Under the pieces are notes generated by a model. The model was given only the letters and a program-made list of their open reading frames with translations. It searched no databases and had not been told where the DNA came from. Positions 42,028-51,220 of a stretch of 64,000 nucleotides of DNA are shown piece by piece. This DNA comes from Pseudomonas sp. S31 (GTDB lineage: Bacteria; Pseudomonadota; Gammaproteobacteria; Pseudomonadales; Pseudomonadaceae). The stretch is taken from NCBI RefSeq assembly GCF_016648105.1, contig NZ_JACVVE010000029.1, positions 1-64,000 of the forward strand. The letters are read 5' to 3'. Numbering within the stretch: position 1 is the first letter of the stretch; every line of letters begins with the position of its first letter. A program made the position numbers and the translations under genes.

Positions 42028-42510
42028 TCATGCAGATGGGGGCAGCCCCGACGATTTCAAGGGCTTTTCCGGCTCGACCTTGAAATGCGCCCGCGCCGTG
42101 GCGATGGGCGCACCGGGGTCGGCCTGCCAGGCAGTGACCGCGACATTGGTCACGCGCCGCCCCTGGCGCCACAGCTGGCAGCGGGCATAGGTGTCGCGCA
42201 GGTGGCCCGCACGCAGGTAATCGATGGAGAAATCGATGATCTTCGGAATGCTCGCGCTGTCGCTGTAGATCAACAGATACAGCGCGGCGCTGAGTTCCAT
42301 GAAGCCCGCGATCACCCCGCCATGCAGAGCGGGCAGCAGGGGGTTGCCGATATTGTCCTGGCTGGCCGGAAGGCGGAACAGCAGGTCGTCGCCCTGGCGT
42401 TCGCATTCGATGCCGATCAGCCCGGCATAGGGGATCAACGCCAGCAATGGCTGGTAGTCCCCCTCGGCGTGGGCTTCGCTGAGCTGCTGGCGCACATCTG
42501 CGGGAATCAT
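42028..42510 (-). CDS. PaaI-type hotdog thioesterase
   Basis: 160 residues with the hotdog core GNPLLPALHGGVIAGFMELSAALYL, where the HGG segment is the PaaI-type active-site region. It probably hydrolyses an acyl-CoA or aryl-CoA. Its ATG overlaps the stop of the upstream thioesterase (ATGA), so two paralogous enzymes are translated together. Confidence 0.85.
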   Translation of the reverse strand: MIPADVRQQLSEAHAEGDYQPLLALIPYAGLIGIECERQGDDLLFRLPASQDNIGNPLLPALHGGVIAGFMELSAALYLLIYSDSASIPKIIDFSIDYLRAGHLRDTYARCQLWRQGRRVTNVAVTAWQADPGAPIATARAHFKVEPEKPLKSSGLPPSA

Positions 42511-42983
42511 GCCTCGCCCTCCTCGAGCCGCGAGCCGAAGTCGATGCCGCCACGCACGTCATGACCCAGGCGCATGAAGGTCCCGACCACCTGGCAGATC
42601 GGCCGCGCCGGGTCGTCCTGGTATGCACTACCGCGGGTGAAGATCACATCGCGCGTCACCCGGTAGCATTGGGCATGGCCGAAGATGTCCTTGCCCTGCT
42701 CCGCCGGGTGCATGTAGTCGATACGCAGGTCCAGGGTCGGGCACACCTCGAAGCGCGGCAGCGCGCACAGCGTGGCCATGCCACAGGTGGTATCGAGCAG
42801 CGTGGTGAGTGCACCGCCATGTACCGCACCGGTCTGCGGATTACCTACGATCCGCTGCGACCAAGGCAGGATCAGCGTCATCCCTTCGGCATCGGCGTGG
42901 GTCACACGCATTTGCAATATCTGGCAGTGTTTCAGTGCGCCCAGGAAGCGCTCGGCCATGGCCATCAAACTTGTACTATTCAT
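42507..42983 (-). CDS. PaaI-type hotdog thioesterase
   Basis: 158 residues from the ATG at 42983. The HGG motif is in GNPQTGAVHGGALTTLLDTTCGMATL. It is related to but clearly diverged from the following thioesterase. The substrate is unknown. The 4-base overlap with that gene suggests coupled translation. A 15-residue longer start was rejected as basic and unconserved in appearance. Confidence 0.85.
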   Translation of the reverse strand: MNSTSLMAMAERFLGALKHCQILQMRVTHADAEGMTLILPWSQRIVGNPQTGAVHGGALTTLLDTTCGMATLCALPRFEVCPTLDLRIDYMHPAEQGKDIFGHAQCYRVTRDVIFTRGSAYQDDPARPICQVVGTFMRLGHDVRGGIDFGSRLEEGEA

Positions 42984-43149
42984 GCGGACACTTCCATGAT
43001 GCGTTCCACCCTGCAAACGAAGCGGCATAAAACCCGTAAAAAGTCTATGTAGGATAGGCCTTTATATATTTGTAATTTTTCCGGAACTTCTGTCGTACCC
43101 TAGAGCTCCAAGGAACAAGTCAACTATTCCACCAAGGAGAGACACCCCC

Positions 43150-43425
43150 ATGCGTAAACCTTTTGCTTTTGCTCTGATGCTGGCCGCTGCCATGGGCCTG
43201 GCCGCTTGCGATAAAGCGAGCGAAGACAAAGCCCAGGACGCACAGCAACACGCCGAGCAGGCCCAAGAGAAAGCGGGTGAAGCTCAGGATAAAATGAACG
43301 AGGCTGCCAAGGAAAACGCCGAAGCCGCCAAAGACCAGGCTGAAGCCGAGCAGAAGGCTGCCGAAGAAGCCGCTCCGGCGACTCCAGCCCCGGAAACTGC
43401 CCCTGCCGAGCCGGCCAAGCAGTAA
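43150..43425 (+). CDS. Small Ala/Glu/Lys-rich lipoprotein
   Basis: 91 residues with a lipoprotein signal (MRKPFAFALMLAAAMGLAAC, modified Cys20). The mature part is Ala/Glu/Lys/Gln-rich, with long amphipathic-helix character and a Pro-rich end (ATPAPETAPAEPAKQ). Function unknown; such repeats are typical of envelope spacer or stress-type lipoproteins. Asp at +2 would favour inner-membrane retention by enteric rules. Promoter region from about 43020; strong terminator downstream. Confidence 0.85.
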   Translation: MRKPFAFALMLAAAMGLAACDKASEDKAQDAQQHAEQAQEKAGEAQDKMNEAAKENAEAAKDQAEAEQKAAEEAAPATPAPETAPAEPAKQ

Positions 43426-43437
43426 TTCCAGCGGTAT

Positions 43438-43467
43438 GAAAAACCCGACTTCGGTCGGGTTTTTTTG
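43438..43467 (+). terminator. Rho-independent terminator of the small lipoprotein gene
   Basis: AAAAACCCGAC TTCG GTCGGGTTTTTTT, 13-43 bases after the stop. Confidence 0.92.
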
Positions 43468-43493
43468 TACCTGCGATTAATCGATTAAACGTT

Positions 43494-44240
43494 TCAGGCG
43501 TTGCCGTTGGCGCTATCGCGAGTCGCTTCCGGCACATATTCGGTGGGCGTGAACACCATCACTTCCAATACATCTGAATGGAACTCGCGGCGATACAGAA
43601 TCAACACGACGCCGACACTCACCGCCATGAACAGCCAGGGGCTGATGAACCAGGTCAACATGGCCATGCCAAAGTAATAAGAGCGCAGGCCGAAGTTGAA
43701 CTGGTTGGCCGCCAGTGATAACACCCGTGCCGCCCGCGAGGCGAAGGCCTTGCGCTCCAGTTCATTGACCAGGCGCTCGCCGATCATTGGCGCAGAGCCC
43801 ACCAGCACTGCGGCGAAGTTGTATTGGCGCATGCACCAGCTGAAGGTGAAGAACGCGTAGACGAACACCATGGCCAGGCACAGCAGCTTGATCTCCGACA
43901 TGCCCTGCGAGGCCTGCTGCACCAGCGGCAGATCCGCCAACAGCGACAGCGCGCGGTCCGAGGCACCTAGCACGGTAAGGATGCCAGCCAGGATGATCAG
44001 CGTGCTGGAGGCGAAGAACGAGGCGTTGCGCTCGAGGTTGCCGATCACGCTGGCGTCGGCGATGCGGTTGTCGCGCAGCAGCATGCGACGCATCCAGTCT
44101 TCCCGGTACAGGTGCAGGACACTGGCCAGGCACGCGGTGTCGCGCCCCTTCCAGATGGCGTAGCGGGTGTAGCCACCCCAGCACAGGGCGAACCAGCAGA
44201 CGGCCAGGACGTTATGGAGGTTGCTTTGGATGAAGTTCAT
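43494..44240 (-). CDS. DUF599 membrane protein
   Basis: 248 residues from the ATG at 44240 (GGAG before it); a longer ORF that runs through the REP element upstream was rejected. About four membrane helices are present, beginning MNFIQSNLHNVLAVCWFALCW. It matches DUF599, a bacterial membrane family of unknown function. No partner gene beside it. Confidence 0.85.
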   Translation of the reverse strand: MNFIQSNLHNVLAVCWFALCWGGYTRYAIWKGRDTACLASVLHLYREDWMRRMLLRDNRIADASVIGNLERNASFFASSTLIILAGILTVLGASDRALSLLADLPLVQQASQGMSEIKLLCLAMVFVYAFFTFSWCMRQYNFAAVLVGSAPMIGERLVNELERKAFASRAARVLSLAANQFNFGLRSYYFGMAMLTWFISPWLFMAVSVGVVLILYRREFHSDVLEVMVFTPTEYVPEATRDSANGNA

Positions 44241-44343
44241 GCAGGGCTCCCGAAGGCCAGGTGCGCATAAAGACGAGTGACCGCATTTCGACGTCTGCTG
44301 CCTGTAAAAGACACACGCGGGGGAATCTTTATTGCCTGTGCGG

Positions 44344-44416
44344 GCCCTTTCGCGGGTAAACCCGCTCCTACAGAGAAGCCGGGTCCCCTGTAGGAGCGGG
44401 TTTACCCGCGAAGAGG
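44344..44416. repeat. REP inverted pair, GCGGGTAAACCCGC type
   Basis: Inverted REP copies with GCGGGTAAACCCGCTCCTACAG, separated by about 14 bases, between the DUF599 gene and the brnQ terminator. Same family as 9951-10024, and the open frame that runs through it is not a gene. Confidence 0.9.
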
Positions 44417-44431
44417 TCAGCACAGGCAAAC

Positions 44432-44467
44432 GAAAAGCCCCGCATCCTCTCGGATGCGGGGCTTTTC
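44432..44467 (-). terminator. Long hairpin terminator of brnQ
   Basis: A 16-base near-perfect stem GAAAAGCCCCGCATCC / GGATGCGGGGCTTTTC, 66-101 bases after the brnQ stop. It works on either strand; the minus strand is the nearer gene end. Confidence 0.85.
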
Positions 44468-44532
44468 GTGGTCTAGGCCTTGGTTGGCTGCCCTACGGCT
44501 TGTGGCCGACAGCAACCGCTGACTTCAACACA

Positions 44533-45846
44533 TCAAGCCATCGCCTCGCGCGGCTTGCCAAGCAGGCGATCGTAGGCCACGGCGCCCACCAGGGTCACCA
44601 CCGAAGGCACCAGCCAGGCCAGGCCCTGGTCGCTCAGCGGCAGATGCGCCATGAAGTCCGGAAGCACGTGGGCGATGCTGCTGCCCTTGATCGCATCGAC
44701 CATACCGAACAGCAGCGAGACCAGCATCACCGGCGCCAGGATGCGCGTCGGCGAGTTCCACAGGTCTTTGACGAAGCTCAGGCCGACGACCACGATGCAC
44801 GGCGGGTAGATGGCCGTCAGCACCGGAATCGAGAACATGATCAACTTGGTCAGGCCCAGGTTGGAGATCAGCAGCGAGAAGCCGGCCAGGATCACCACCA
44901 GCGCACGGTACGACAGCGGCAGGATTTGACTGAAGTACTCGGCGCAAGCGCAGGTCAGGCCAACCGCGGTCACCAGGCACGCCAGGGCGATCAGCACGGC
45001 AAGGAAGCCACTGCCCAGCGAGCCGAAGGTGTGCTGCACGTAAGCGTGCAGAACGGCAGCACCGTTGGTGGCATCGGCGGCGACATCGTGGCTGCCGGCA
45101 CCCAGGCGGAACAGGCTGATATACACCAGGGCCAGGCCGACACCGGCGATCAGGCCAGCGATGATGGCATAGCGGGTGATCAGCTTCGGCGACTCGACGC
45201 CGCGCGAGCGGATGGCGTTGACGATGACGATACCGAACACCAGGGCGCCCAGGGTATCCATGGTCAGGTAACCGTCGGAGAAGCCCTTGGAGAATGCCGC
45301 AGCGGCATAGGCGGGCTGCGCTTCGCCGATGGTCCCGGCCGGCAGCATGAAGGCAGCGATGCCCAGCACGGCCAAGGCGATGATCTTCAGCGGCGCGAGG
45401 AAACGACCCACGGTATCGAGCAGTTTGCCCGGATACATGGACACTGCCAGCACCACGACGAAGTACACCAGGCTATAGATGAACAGCGCCAACGGGCTTT
45501 CACCGGTCAGCGGCGCAACGCCCACTTCGAACGACACGGTCGCGGTGCGCGGGGTGGCGAACAGCGGGCCGACCGACAGGTAGCACACGGCAGCCAGCAG
45601 GCCGCCGAAGAACTTGCCGATCGGGCTGCTCAGCGCGTCCATCCCGCCACCGACCTTGGCCAGGGCGACCACGGTGATGACTGGCAGGCCGACCGCGGTC
45701 ACCAGGAAGCCAAGTGCGGCCATCCACACGTGCGGGCCGGCCTGCAGGCCGACGATGGGCGGGAAGATGATGTTGCCTGCGCCGACGAAAAGCGCAAACG
45801 TCATAAAGCCAAGCGCCAGGATATCCTGGCCTTTAAGAACTTTCAT
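44533..45846 (-). CDS. brnQ: BrnQ, branched-chain amino acid transporter
   Basis: 437 residues, about twelve helices, starting with the family signature FMTFALFVGAGNIIFPP. It takes up Leu, Ile and Val with Na+ or H+. The ATG is set by homology, but no Shine-Dalgarno is visible (TACTACCCTAAATG), which is unusual. The upstream leader holds two hairpins (see findings). Monocistronic by its own terminator. Confidence 0.95.
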   Translation of the reverse strand: MKVLKGQDILALGFMTFALFVGAGNIIFPPIVGLQAGPHVWMAALGFLVTAVGLPVITVVALAKVGGGMDALSSPIGKFFGGLLAAVCYLSVGPLFATPRTATVSFEVGVAPLTGESPLALFIYSLVYFVVVLAVSMYPGKLLDTVGRFLAPLKIIALAVLGIAAFMLPAGTIGEAQPAYAAAAFSKGFSDGYLTMDTLGALVFGIVIVNAIRSRGVESPKLITRYAIIAGLIAGVGLALVYISLFRLGAGSHDVAADATNGAAVLHAYVQHTFGSLGSGFLAVLIALACLVTAVGLTCACAEYFSQILPLSYRALVVILAGFSLLISNLGLTKLIMFSIPVLTAIYPPCIVVVGLSFVKDLWNSPTRILAPVMLVSLLFGMVDAIKGSSIAHVLPDFMAHLPLSDQGLAWLVPSVVTLVGAVAYDRLLGKPREAMA

Positions 45847-46159
45847 TTAGGGTAGTACCACACTGCTGAAATCGGGATTCGAGAGGGATTTCCCCATGGG
45901 TGGGGGAAATGCTGCCCGGCTTGGTGAGCCAGACCCGTTTAGCGTGTCGTTCCCTTTTGGGGCACGGGCACAGAGTGAACGCCTAGGTTAACCGTTTTAC
46001 CGGACAAACGCACTGCAATGCACCCGCTTGTCCGATGTATGAATCGGTTTGTCGTCTGTGTGACCGAGGACGTGCCCATTATCGAGAGTCGGGACCACCC
46101 CGTCTCTCGGAAAATTCCTATTAAACCCATCGAAAAAATCTAGAACCCAGTAACGACAA
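45847..46159. other. brnQ leader/promoter region
   Basis: About 310 bases between brnQ and the sucCD terminator, with no gene. A hairpin with arms ATTTCCCC and GGGGGAAAT (45888-45910) lies in the untranslated leader. A second near-palindrome (46083-46109) contains CGAGAG-T-CGGG / CCCG-T-CTCTCG. The brnQ promoter should lie between these; no consensus boxes were identified with confidence. Confidence 0.6.
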
Positions 46160-46182
46160 AGGCCACCCGAAGGTGGCCTCTG
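46157..46182 (-). terminator. Terminator after sucCD
   Basis: Minus strand: AGGCCACC TTCG GGTGGCCT followed by a weak U-tract (TTGTCGTT), about 25 bases after the sucD stop. Confidence 0.65.
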
Positions 46183-46205
46183 TGCGCGTGGGGGGTATAG
46201 CAGTA

Positions 46206-47090
46206 TTACTTCTTGACTTCCCAGCCAGTCAGCTCGGCCAGGGCCTTGCCGATGTCAGCCAGGGAACGCACGGTCTTCACACCAGCGTCCTGCAGGGCGG
46301 CGAACTTCTCGTCCGCAGTGCCTTTGCCGCCGGAGATGATGGCGCCAGCGTGGCCCATGCGCTTGCCCGCTGGTGCGGTAACACCGGCGATGTAGGAAAC
46401 GACAGGCTTGGTGACGTTGGCCTTGATGTAGGCCGCGGCTTCTTCTTCGGCCGAACCGCCGATCTCACCGATCATGACGATCGCTTCGGTCTTCGGGTCT
46501 TCCTGGAACAGCTTCAGGATGTCGATGAAGTTCGAGCCTGGGATCGGGTCGCCACCGATACCCACGCAGGTCGACTGGCCGAAGCCGGCGTCGGTGGTCT
46601 GCTTGACCGCTTCGTAGGTCAGAGTGCCGGAACGCGAAACGATACCGACCTTGCCTGGCAGGTGGATGTGGCCTGGCATGATACCGATCTTGCACTCGCC
46701 CGGAGTGATAACGCCTGGGCAGTTCGGGCCGATCAGGGTCACGCCCAGCTCGTCGCACTTGACCTTGGCATCGAGCATGTCCAGGGTAGGAATGCCTTCG
46801 GTGATGCAGACGATCAGCTTGATGCCGCCGAAGGCTGCTTCCAGGATCGAGTCCTTGCAGAAAGGAGCCGGTACGTAGATGACCGAAGCGTCAGCACCGG
46901 TGGCTTCTACCGCTTCTTTCACGGTGTTGAACACCGGCAGGCCCAGGTGAGTGGTACCGCCTTTGCCCGGCGTCACGCCGCCAACCATCTTGGTGCCGTA
47001 GGCGATGGCTTGTTCGGAGTGGAAAGTACCCTGCGAGCCGGTGAAGCCCTGGCAGATGACTTTGGTGTCTTTATTGATCAGGACGCTCAT
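46206..47090 (-). CDS. sucD: SucD, succinyl-CoA synthetase alpha subunit
   Basis: 294 residues. CoA-binding Rossmann domain (SVLINKDTKVICQGFTGSQGTFHSE) and the phosphorylated His247 in RMGHAGAIISGG. It forms succinyl-CoA synthetase with SucC, converting succinyl-CoA to succinate with ATP formation in the TCA cycle. sucC and sucD overlap by one base (TAATG). Confidence 0.98.
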   Translation of the reverse strand: MSVLINKDTKVICQGFTGSQGTFHSEQAIAYGTKMVGGVTPGKGGTTHLGLPVFNTVKEAVEATGADASVIYVPAPFCKDSILEAAFGGIKLIVCITEGIPTLDMLDAKVKCDELGVTLIGPNCPGVITPGECKIGIMPGHIHLPGKVGIVSRSGTLTYEAVKQTTDAGFGQSTCVGIGGDPIPGSNFIDILKLFQEDPKTEAIVMIGEIGGSAEEEAAAYIKANVTKPVVSYIAGVTAPAGKRMGHAGAIISGGKGTADEKFAALQDAGVKTVRSLADIGKALAELTGWEVKK

Positions 47091-48256
47091 TACTTGCCCT
47101 CCGCAGCTTTGACAACTTGTTGAGCAGCGTCGGTCAGGCTGGTGGCCGCAATGATGTTCAAACCGCTTTCTGCCAGTACTTTAGCGCCCAGTTCGGCGTT
47201 GTTGCCTTCGAGGCGAACGACGACCGGAACCTTGACGCCGACTTCCTTCACTGCACCGATGATGCCTTCGGCAATCATGTCGCAGCGAACGATGCCGCCG
47301 AAGATGTTGACCAGGACGGCCGCGACATTGCTGTCGGACAGAATGATCTTGAACGCTTCGGTAACGCGCTCCTTGGTAGCGCCGCCACCAACGTCGAGGA
47401 AGTTGGCTGGCTTGCCGCCGTGCAGGTTGACGATGTCCATGGTACCCATGGCCAGGCCGGCACCGTTGACCATGCAGCCGATGTTGCCTTCGAGGGCAAC
47501 GTAGTTCAGTTCGAACTTGGCAGCGTGGGCTTCACGGGCGTCGTCCTGCGACGGGTCGTGGAAGGTCTTCAGCTTGGGCTGACGGTACATGGCGTTGGCG
47601 TCGATGTTGATCTTGGCATCGAGGCAGTGCAGATCGCCATCAGCCTTGATCACCAGCGGGTTCACTTCCAGCAGGGCCAGATCGTGATCCTTGAACAGCT
47701 TGGCCAGACCTACGAAGATCTTGGCGAACTGTTGAACTTGCTTGCCTTCCAGGCCCAGCTGGAAAGCCAGCTCGCGACCCTGGAACGGCTGCGCGCCGAC
47801 CAGTGGGTCGATGGTAGCCTTGAGGATTTTCTCAGGAGTGTCGTGAGCGACTTTCTCGATGTCCACGCCACCTTCGGTGGAGGCCATGAACACGATACGG
47901 CGGCTCGAACGATCCACTACAGCGCCCAGGTACAGCTCTTTGGCGATGTCAGTGCAGGATTCGACCAGAATCTTGGAGACGGGTTGACCGTTGGCATCGG
48001 TCTGGTAGGTAACCAGATTCTTGCCCAACCACTGTGCAGCGAACGCCTTGGCGTCTTCCTTGCTGCGAACCAGCTTTACGCCGCCCGCTTTACCGCGACC
48101 ACCGGCGTGGACCTGGGCTTTGACGACCCACTCCGAACCACCGATCTTGTCGCAGGCTTCTGCTGCTGCTTCAGGGGTATCGACTGCGAAACCCTTGGAA
48201 ACTGGCAGGCCGTATTCAGCGAACAGCTGCTTACCCTGATACTCGTGAAGATTCAT
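47090..48256 (-). CDS. sucC: SucC, succinyl-CoA synthetase beta subunit
   Basis: 388 residues from the ATG at 48256 (MNLHEYQGKQLFAEYGLPV). ATP-grasp domain with GGRGKAGGVKLV and a C-terminal ligase domain (VVVRLEGNNAELG). A longer in-frame start with Arg-rich residues was rejected. Partner of SucD. Confidence 0.98.
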   Translation of the reverse strand: MNLHEYQGKQLFAEYGLPVSKGFAVDTPEAAAEACDKIGGSEWVVKAQVHAGGRGKAGGVKLVRSKEDAKAFAAQWLGKNLVTYQTDANGQPVSKILVESCTDIAKELYLGAVVDRSSRRIVFMASTEGGVDIEKVAHDTPEKILKATIDPLVGAQPFQGRELAFQLGLEGKQVQQFAKIFVGLAKLFKDHDLALLEVNPLVIKADGDLHCLDAKINIDANAMYRQPKLKTFHDPSQDDAREAHAAKFELNYVALEGNIGCMVNGAGLAMGTMDIVNLHGGKPANFLDVGGGATKERVTEAFKIILSDSNVAAVLVNIFGGIVRCDMIAEGIIGAVKEVGVKVPVVVRLEGNNAELGAKVLAESGLNIIAATSLTDAAQQVVKAAEGK

Positions 48257-48427
48257 GCTTTTTACCGTCTTCGTTAGGTACTGCGCTTCGGTGCTGCGCC
48301 ATTGCTGGCGCCGCACCACCTGTGACCGTTGACCCTGGGTTATCCCTTGTGATCCGGTCCGGCGGACGTTCCGCGGTGAGTCATGCACGCAAGACTCACG
48401 ACGGGCGATCCGCCGTGGTTTTTATAA

Positions 48428-49864
48428 TTAACGCTTCTTACGGTTGGCTACGTGAATGGCGCCGCCATTCACCGCCAGCGCTGCTTCATGCAGCGCTTCG
48501 GACAGGGTCGGATGGCTGAAGACCATCATGCCCAGATCCTCGGCACTGGTGCCGAATTCCATCGCGATCGCACCCTGCTGCACCAGTTCGGCAGCCGATG
48601 GGCCAATCACGTGAACACCCAGGACGCGGTCGGTCTTGGCATCGGCGATGACCTTGACGAAACCACCGGTGTCGTTGGCGGCCATCGCACGGCCGCTGGC
48701 CGCGAACGGGAAGGTGCCAACGTTAACCTCAACGCCCTCGGCCTTCAAGGCCTGTTCGGTCTTGCCGACCCAGGCGATTTCCGGGTGGGTGTAGATAACC
48801 GATGGGATCAGGTCGTAGTTCATCTGGGCTTTGTGGCCCTTGATGCGCTCGACGACCATGATGCCCTCTTCCGACGCCTTGTGCGCCAGCATCATGCCGC
48901 GGACCACGTCACCGATGGCGTAGACGCCCGGAACGCTGGTGGCGCAGTGATCGTCGACGAAGATGTAGCCACGCTCGTCGATGTTCACGCCGCTGTCGGC
49001 GGCCAGCAGGTCGGTGGTGACCGGACGACGACCGACCGCGACGATCAGCTTGTCGAAGGTGATCTTCTGCTCGCCTTCGGCGTTGGTGTAGGTCACTTCG
49101 ACTTCGTTGCCGTTGACTTTCGAGCCGGTGACGCGCGCGCCCAGCTTGATGTCCAGACCTTGCTTGGTCAGGGTCTTCTGGGCTTCTTTCGACACGGCGG
49201 TGTCGGCAGCCATCAGGAAGGTGTCGAGGGCTTCCAGGACGGTGACTTCAGCACCCAGGCGAGCCCATACCGAGCCCAGCTCCAGGCCGATCACGCCAGC
49301 ACCGATGACGCCCAGGCGCTTCGGTACGGTCTGGAATTCCAGGGCGCCGGTGGAGTCGACGATGACGTTCTGGTCGACCGGAGCCGGCGGAATGTCGATC
49401 GGACGCGAGCCGGAGGCGAGAATCACGTTCTCGGCTTCGATGACTTCGGTGGTGCCGTCAGGCTTGGTGACTTCGACTTTCTTGCCAGCCAGCAGCTTGC
49501 CGTGGCCCTGGATCGAGGTGACGCCGTTGGCCTTGAACAGGGTGGCAACGCCGCCGGTCAGGTTCTTGACGATGCCAGCCTTGCGGCCGACCATCGCGGC
49601 CACGTCCATCTTCACTTCACCGGTGGAAATGCCGTGGACGTTGAAGCTCTCTTTGGCTTCCTTGTATTTCCAGGAGCTGTCCAGCAGCGCCTTGGAAGGA
49701 ATGCAGCCTACGTTCAGGCAGGTGCCGCCCAGGGCCAGCTTGCCCTCGGCATCGGTGTACTTCTCGATACAGGCAGTCTTCAGACCAAGTTGTGCGGCCT
49801 TGATGGCGGCAACATAGCCGCCAGGACCCGCACCAATCACCACTACGTCGAATTTCTGGGTCAT
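48428..49864 (-). CDS. lpdG: Dihydrolipoyl dehydrogenase E3 of the 2-oxoglutarate dehydrogenase complex
   Basis: 478 residues from the ATG at 49864. FAD-binding GAGPGGYVAA, redox-active pair C49 and C54 in GGTCLNVGCIPSK, NAD domain GVIGAGVIGLELGSVW, and the C-terminal dimerisation domain with HPTLSEALHEA. It reoxidises the lipoyl group on SucB. Its position beside sucBA fits the E3 that serves this complex in Pseudomonas. The E3 gene was named lpdG in P. putida literature. Confidence 0.95.
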   Translation of the reverse strand: MTQKFDVVVIGAGPGGYVAAIKAAQLGLKTACIEKYTDAEGKLALGGTCLNVGCIPSKALLDSSWKYKEAKESFNVHGISTGEVKMDVAAMVGRKAGIVKNLTGGVATLFKANGVTSIQGHGKLLAGKKVEVTKPDGTTEVIEAENVILASGSRPIDIPPAPVDQNVIVDSTGALEFQTVPKRLGVIGAGVIGLELGSVWARLGAEVTVLEALDTFLMAADTAVSKEAQKTLTKQGLDIKLGARVTGSKVNGNEVEVTYTNAEGEQKITFDKLIVAVGRRPVTTDLLAADSGVNIDERGYIFVDDHCATSVPGVYAIGDVVRGMMLAHKASEEGIMVVERIKGHKAQMNYDLIPSVIYTHPEIAWVGKTEQALKAEGVEVNVGTFPFAASGRAMAANDTGGFVKVIADAKTDRVLGVHVIGPSAAELVQQGAIAMEFGTSAEDLGMMVFSHPTLSEALHEAALAVNGGAIHVANRKKR

Positions 49865-49879
49865 AAAAGATTCCTTATC

Positions 49880-49950
49880 AGCTACAAGCTTCAAGCCACA
49901 AGCTGCAAGCCGAGCGCCTCTGGCGAAGCGCGTCGCTTGCAGCTTGCAAC
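49880..49950. repeat. Perfect 12-base inverted repeat between lpdG and sucB
   Basis: CAAGCTGCAAGC (49899-49910) and GCTTGCAGCTTG (49935-49946), separated by 24 bases. The flanking CTACAAGCTTCAAGCCACAAG adds a direct tandem pattern. The two genes are on the minus strand, so this hairpin is in the sucB-lpdG mRNA, where it may tune the ratio of subunits or be a repeat element. Confidence 0.7.
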
Positions 49951-49957
49951 TGCGTGA

Positions 49958-51178
49958 TTAGATGTCCAGCAGCAGGCGAGACGGATCTTCCAGCAGGTTC
50001 TTGATGGTGACGAGGAAGGTCACGGCTTCCTTGCCATCGATCAGGCGGTGGTCGTAGGACAGCGCCAGGTACATCATCGGGCGAATGACCACTTGGCCGT
50101 TGATCGCCATCGGGCGCTGGATGATGTTGTGCATGCCCAGGATCGCCGCCTGCGGTGGGTTGACGATCGGGGTCGACATCATCGAGCCGAATGTACCACC
50201 GTTGGTGATGGTGAAGGTACCACCGGTCATTTCTTCGATGGCCAGCTTGCCGTCACGCGCCTTCTTGCCGAAGGTGGCGATGCCGTTCTCGATTTCGGCC
50301 AGGCTCATCGACTCGGCGTTACGCAGCACCGGTACAACCAGGCCACGGTCGCTGGAGACGGCAACGCCGACGTCGGCGAAGCCGTGGTAGACGATGTCGT
50401 TGCCATCGATCGAAGCGTTGACTGCCGGGAAGCGCTTCAGGGCTTCGGTGGCGGCCTTGACGAAGAACGACATGAAGCCCAGGCGTACGCCGTTGTGGGT
50501 CTTCTCGAACAGGTCCTTGTACTTCGAACGCAGGGCCATGACTTCGGTCATGTCGACTTCGTTGAAGGTGGTCAGCATGGCCATGTTCGACTGGGCTTCG
50601 ACCAGACGCTCGGCGATCTTGGCACGCAGGCGGGTCATCGGCACGCGCTTCTCGGTGCGGTCGCCAGCAGCGACGACTACCTGAGCAGCGGCGGCAGCAG
50701 CAGGCTTGGCAGCCGGAGCCGGAGCGGCTTTCTTGTTGGCGACGGCAGCCACCACGTCTTCCTTGGTCACGCGACCGCCTTTGCCGGTGCCGGCGACGCT
50801 GGCCAGGTCGATGCCATTCTCTTCAGCCAGCTTGCGCGCGGCTGGAGCGGCGACCGGGTCGTCCTCGCCAGCGTCGGCGGCGGCAGCGGCGGCCGGTGCT
50901 GCTGCGGCAGGAGCAGCGGCAGGCGCGGCGGCGGCAGCGCCACCTTCAACGATCGAACCCAGTACTTCGTCGGACAGGACGGTGTCGCCCTCGCCCTTGA
51001 CGATCGCGCCCAGCACGCCGTCAGCAGTGGCCAGGACTTCCAGTACGACCTTGTCGGTCTCGATGTCGACGATCAGCTCGTCACGCTTGACGGCATCGCC
51101 CGGCTGCTTGTGCCAGGTGGCAACGGTGCCGTCGGCAACCGATTCCGGGAAGGTTGGGGCTTTGATCTCGATAGCCAT
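49958..51178 (-). CDS. sucB: SucB, 2-oxoglutarate dehydrogenase E2 (dihydrolipoyl succinyltransferase)
   Basis: 406 residues: N-terminal lipoyl domain with the lipoylated K43 in [11 protein letters not shown], Ala/Pro-rich linker, peripheral-subunit-binding domain ([19 protein letters not shown]) and catalytic domain ending with the His-Asp motif [15 protein letters not shown]. It transfers the succinyl group to CoA. Antisense long frames are composition artefacts. In the sucA-sucB-lpdG operon. Confidence 0.98.
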
Positions 51179-51220
51179 TATCAGTGTTTCCTTAAATTCG
51201 GTTTCAGGTGCGCGAAGGCG

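Noticed and set aside
43494..44429. N-terminal 63-residue extension of the DUF599 protein
   Set aside because: The extension translates the REP element; the ATG at 44240 with GGAG is the normal start.
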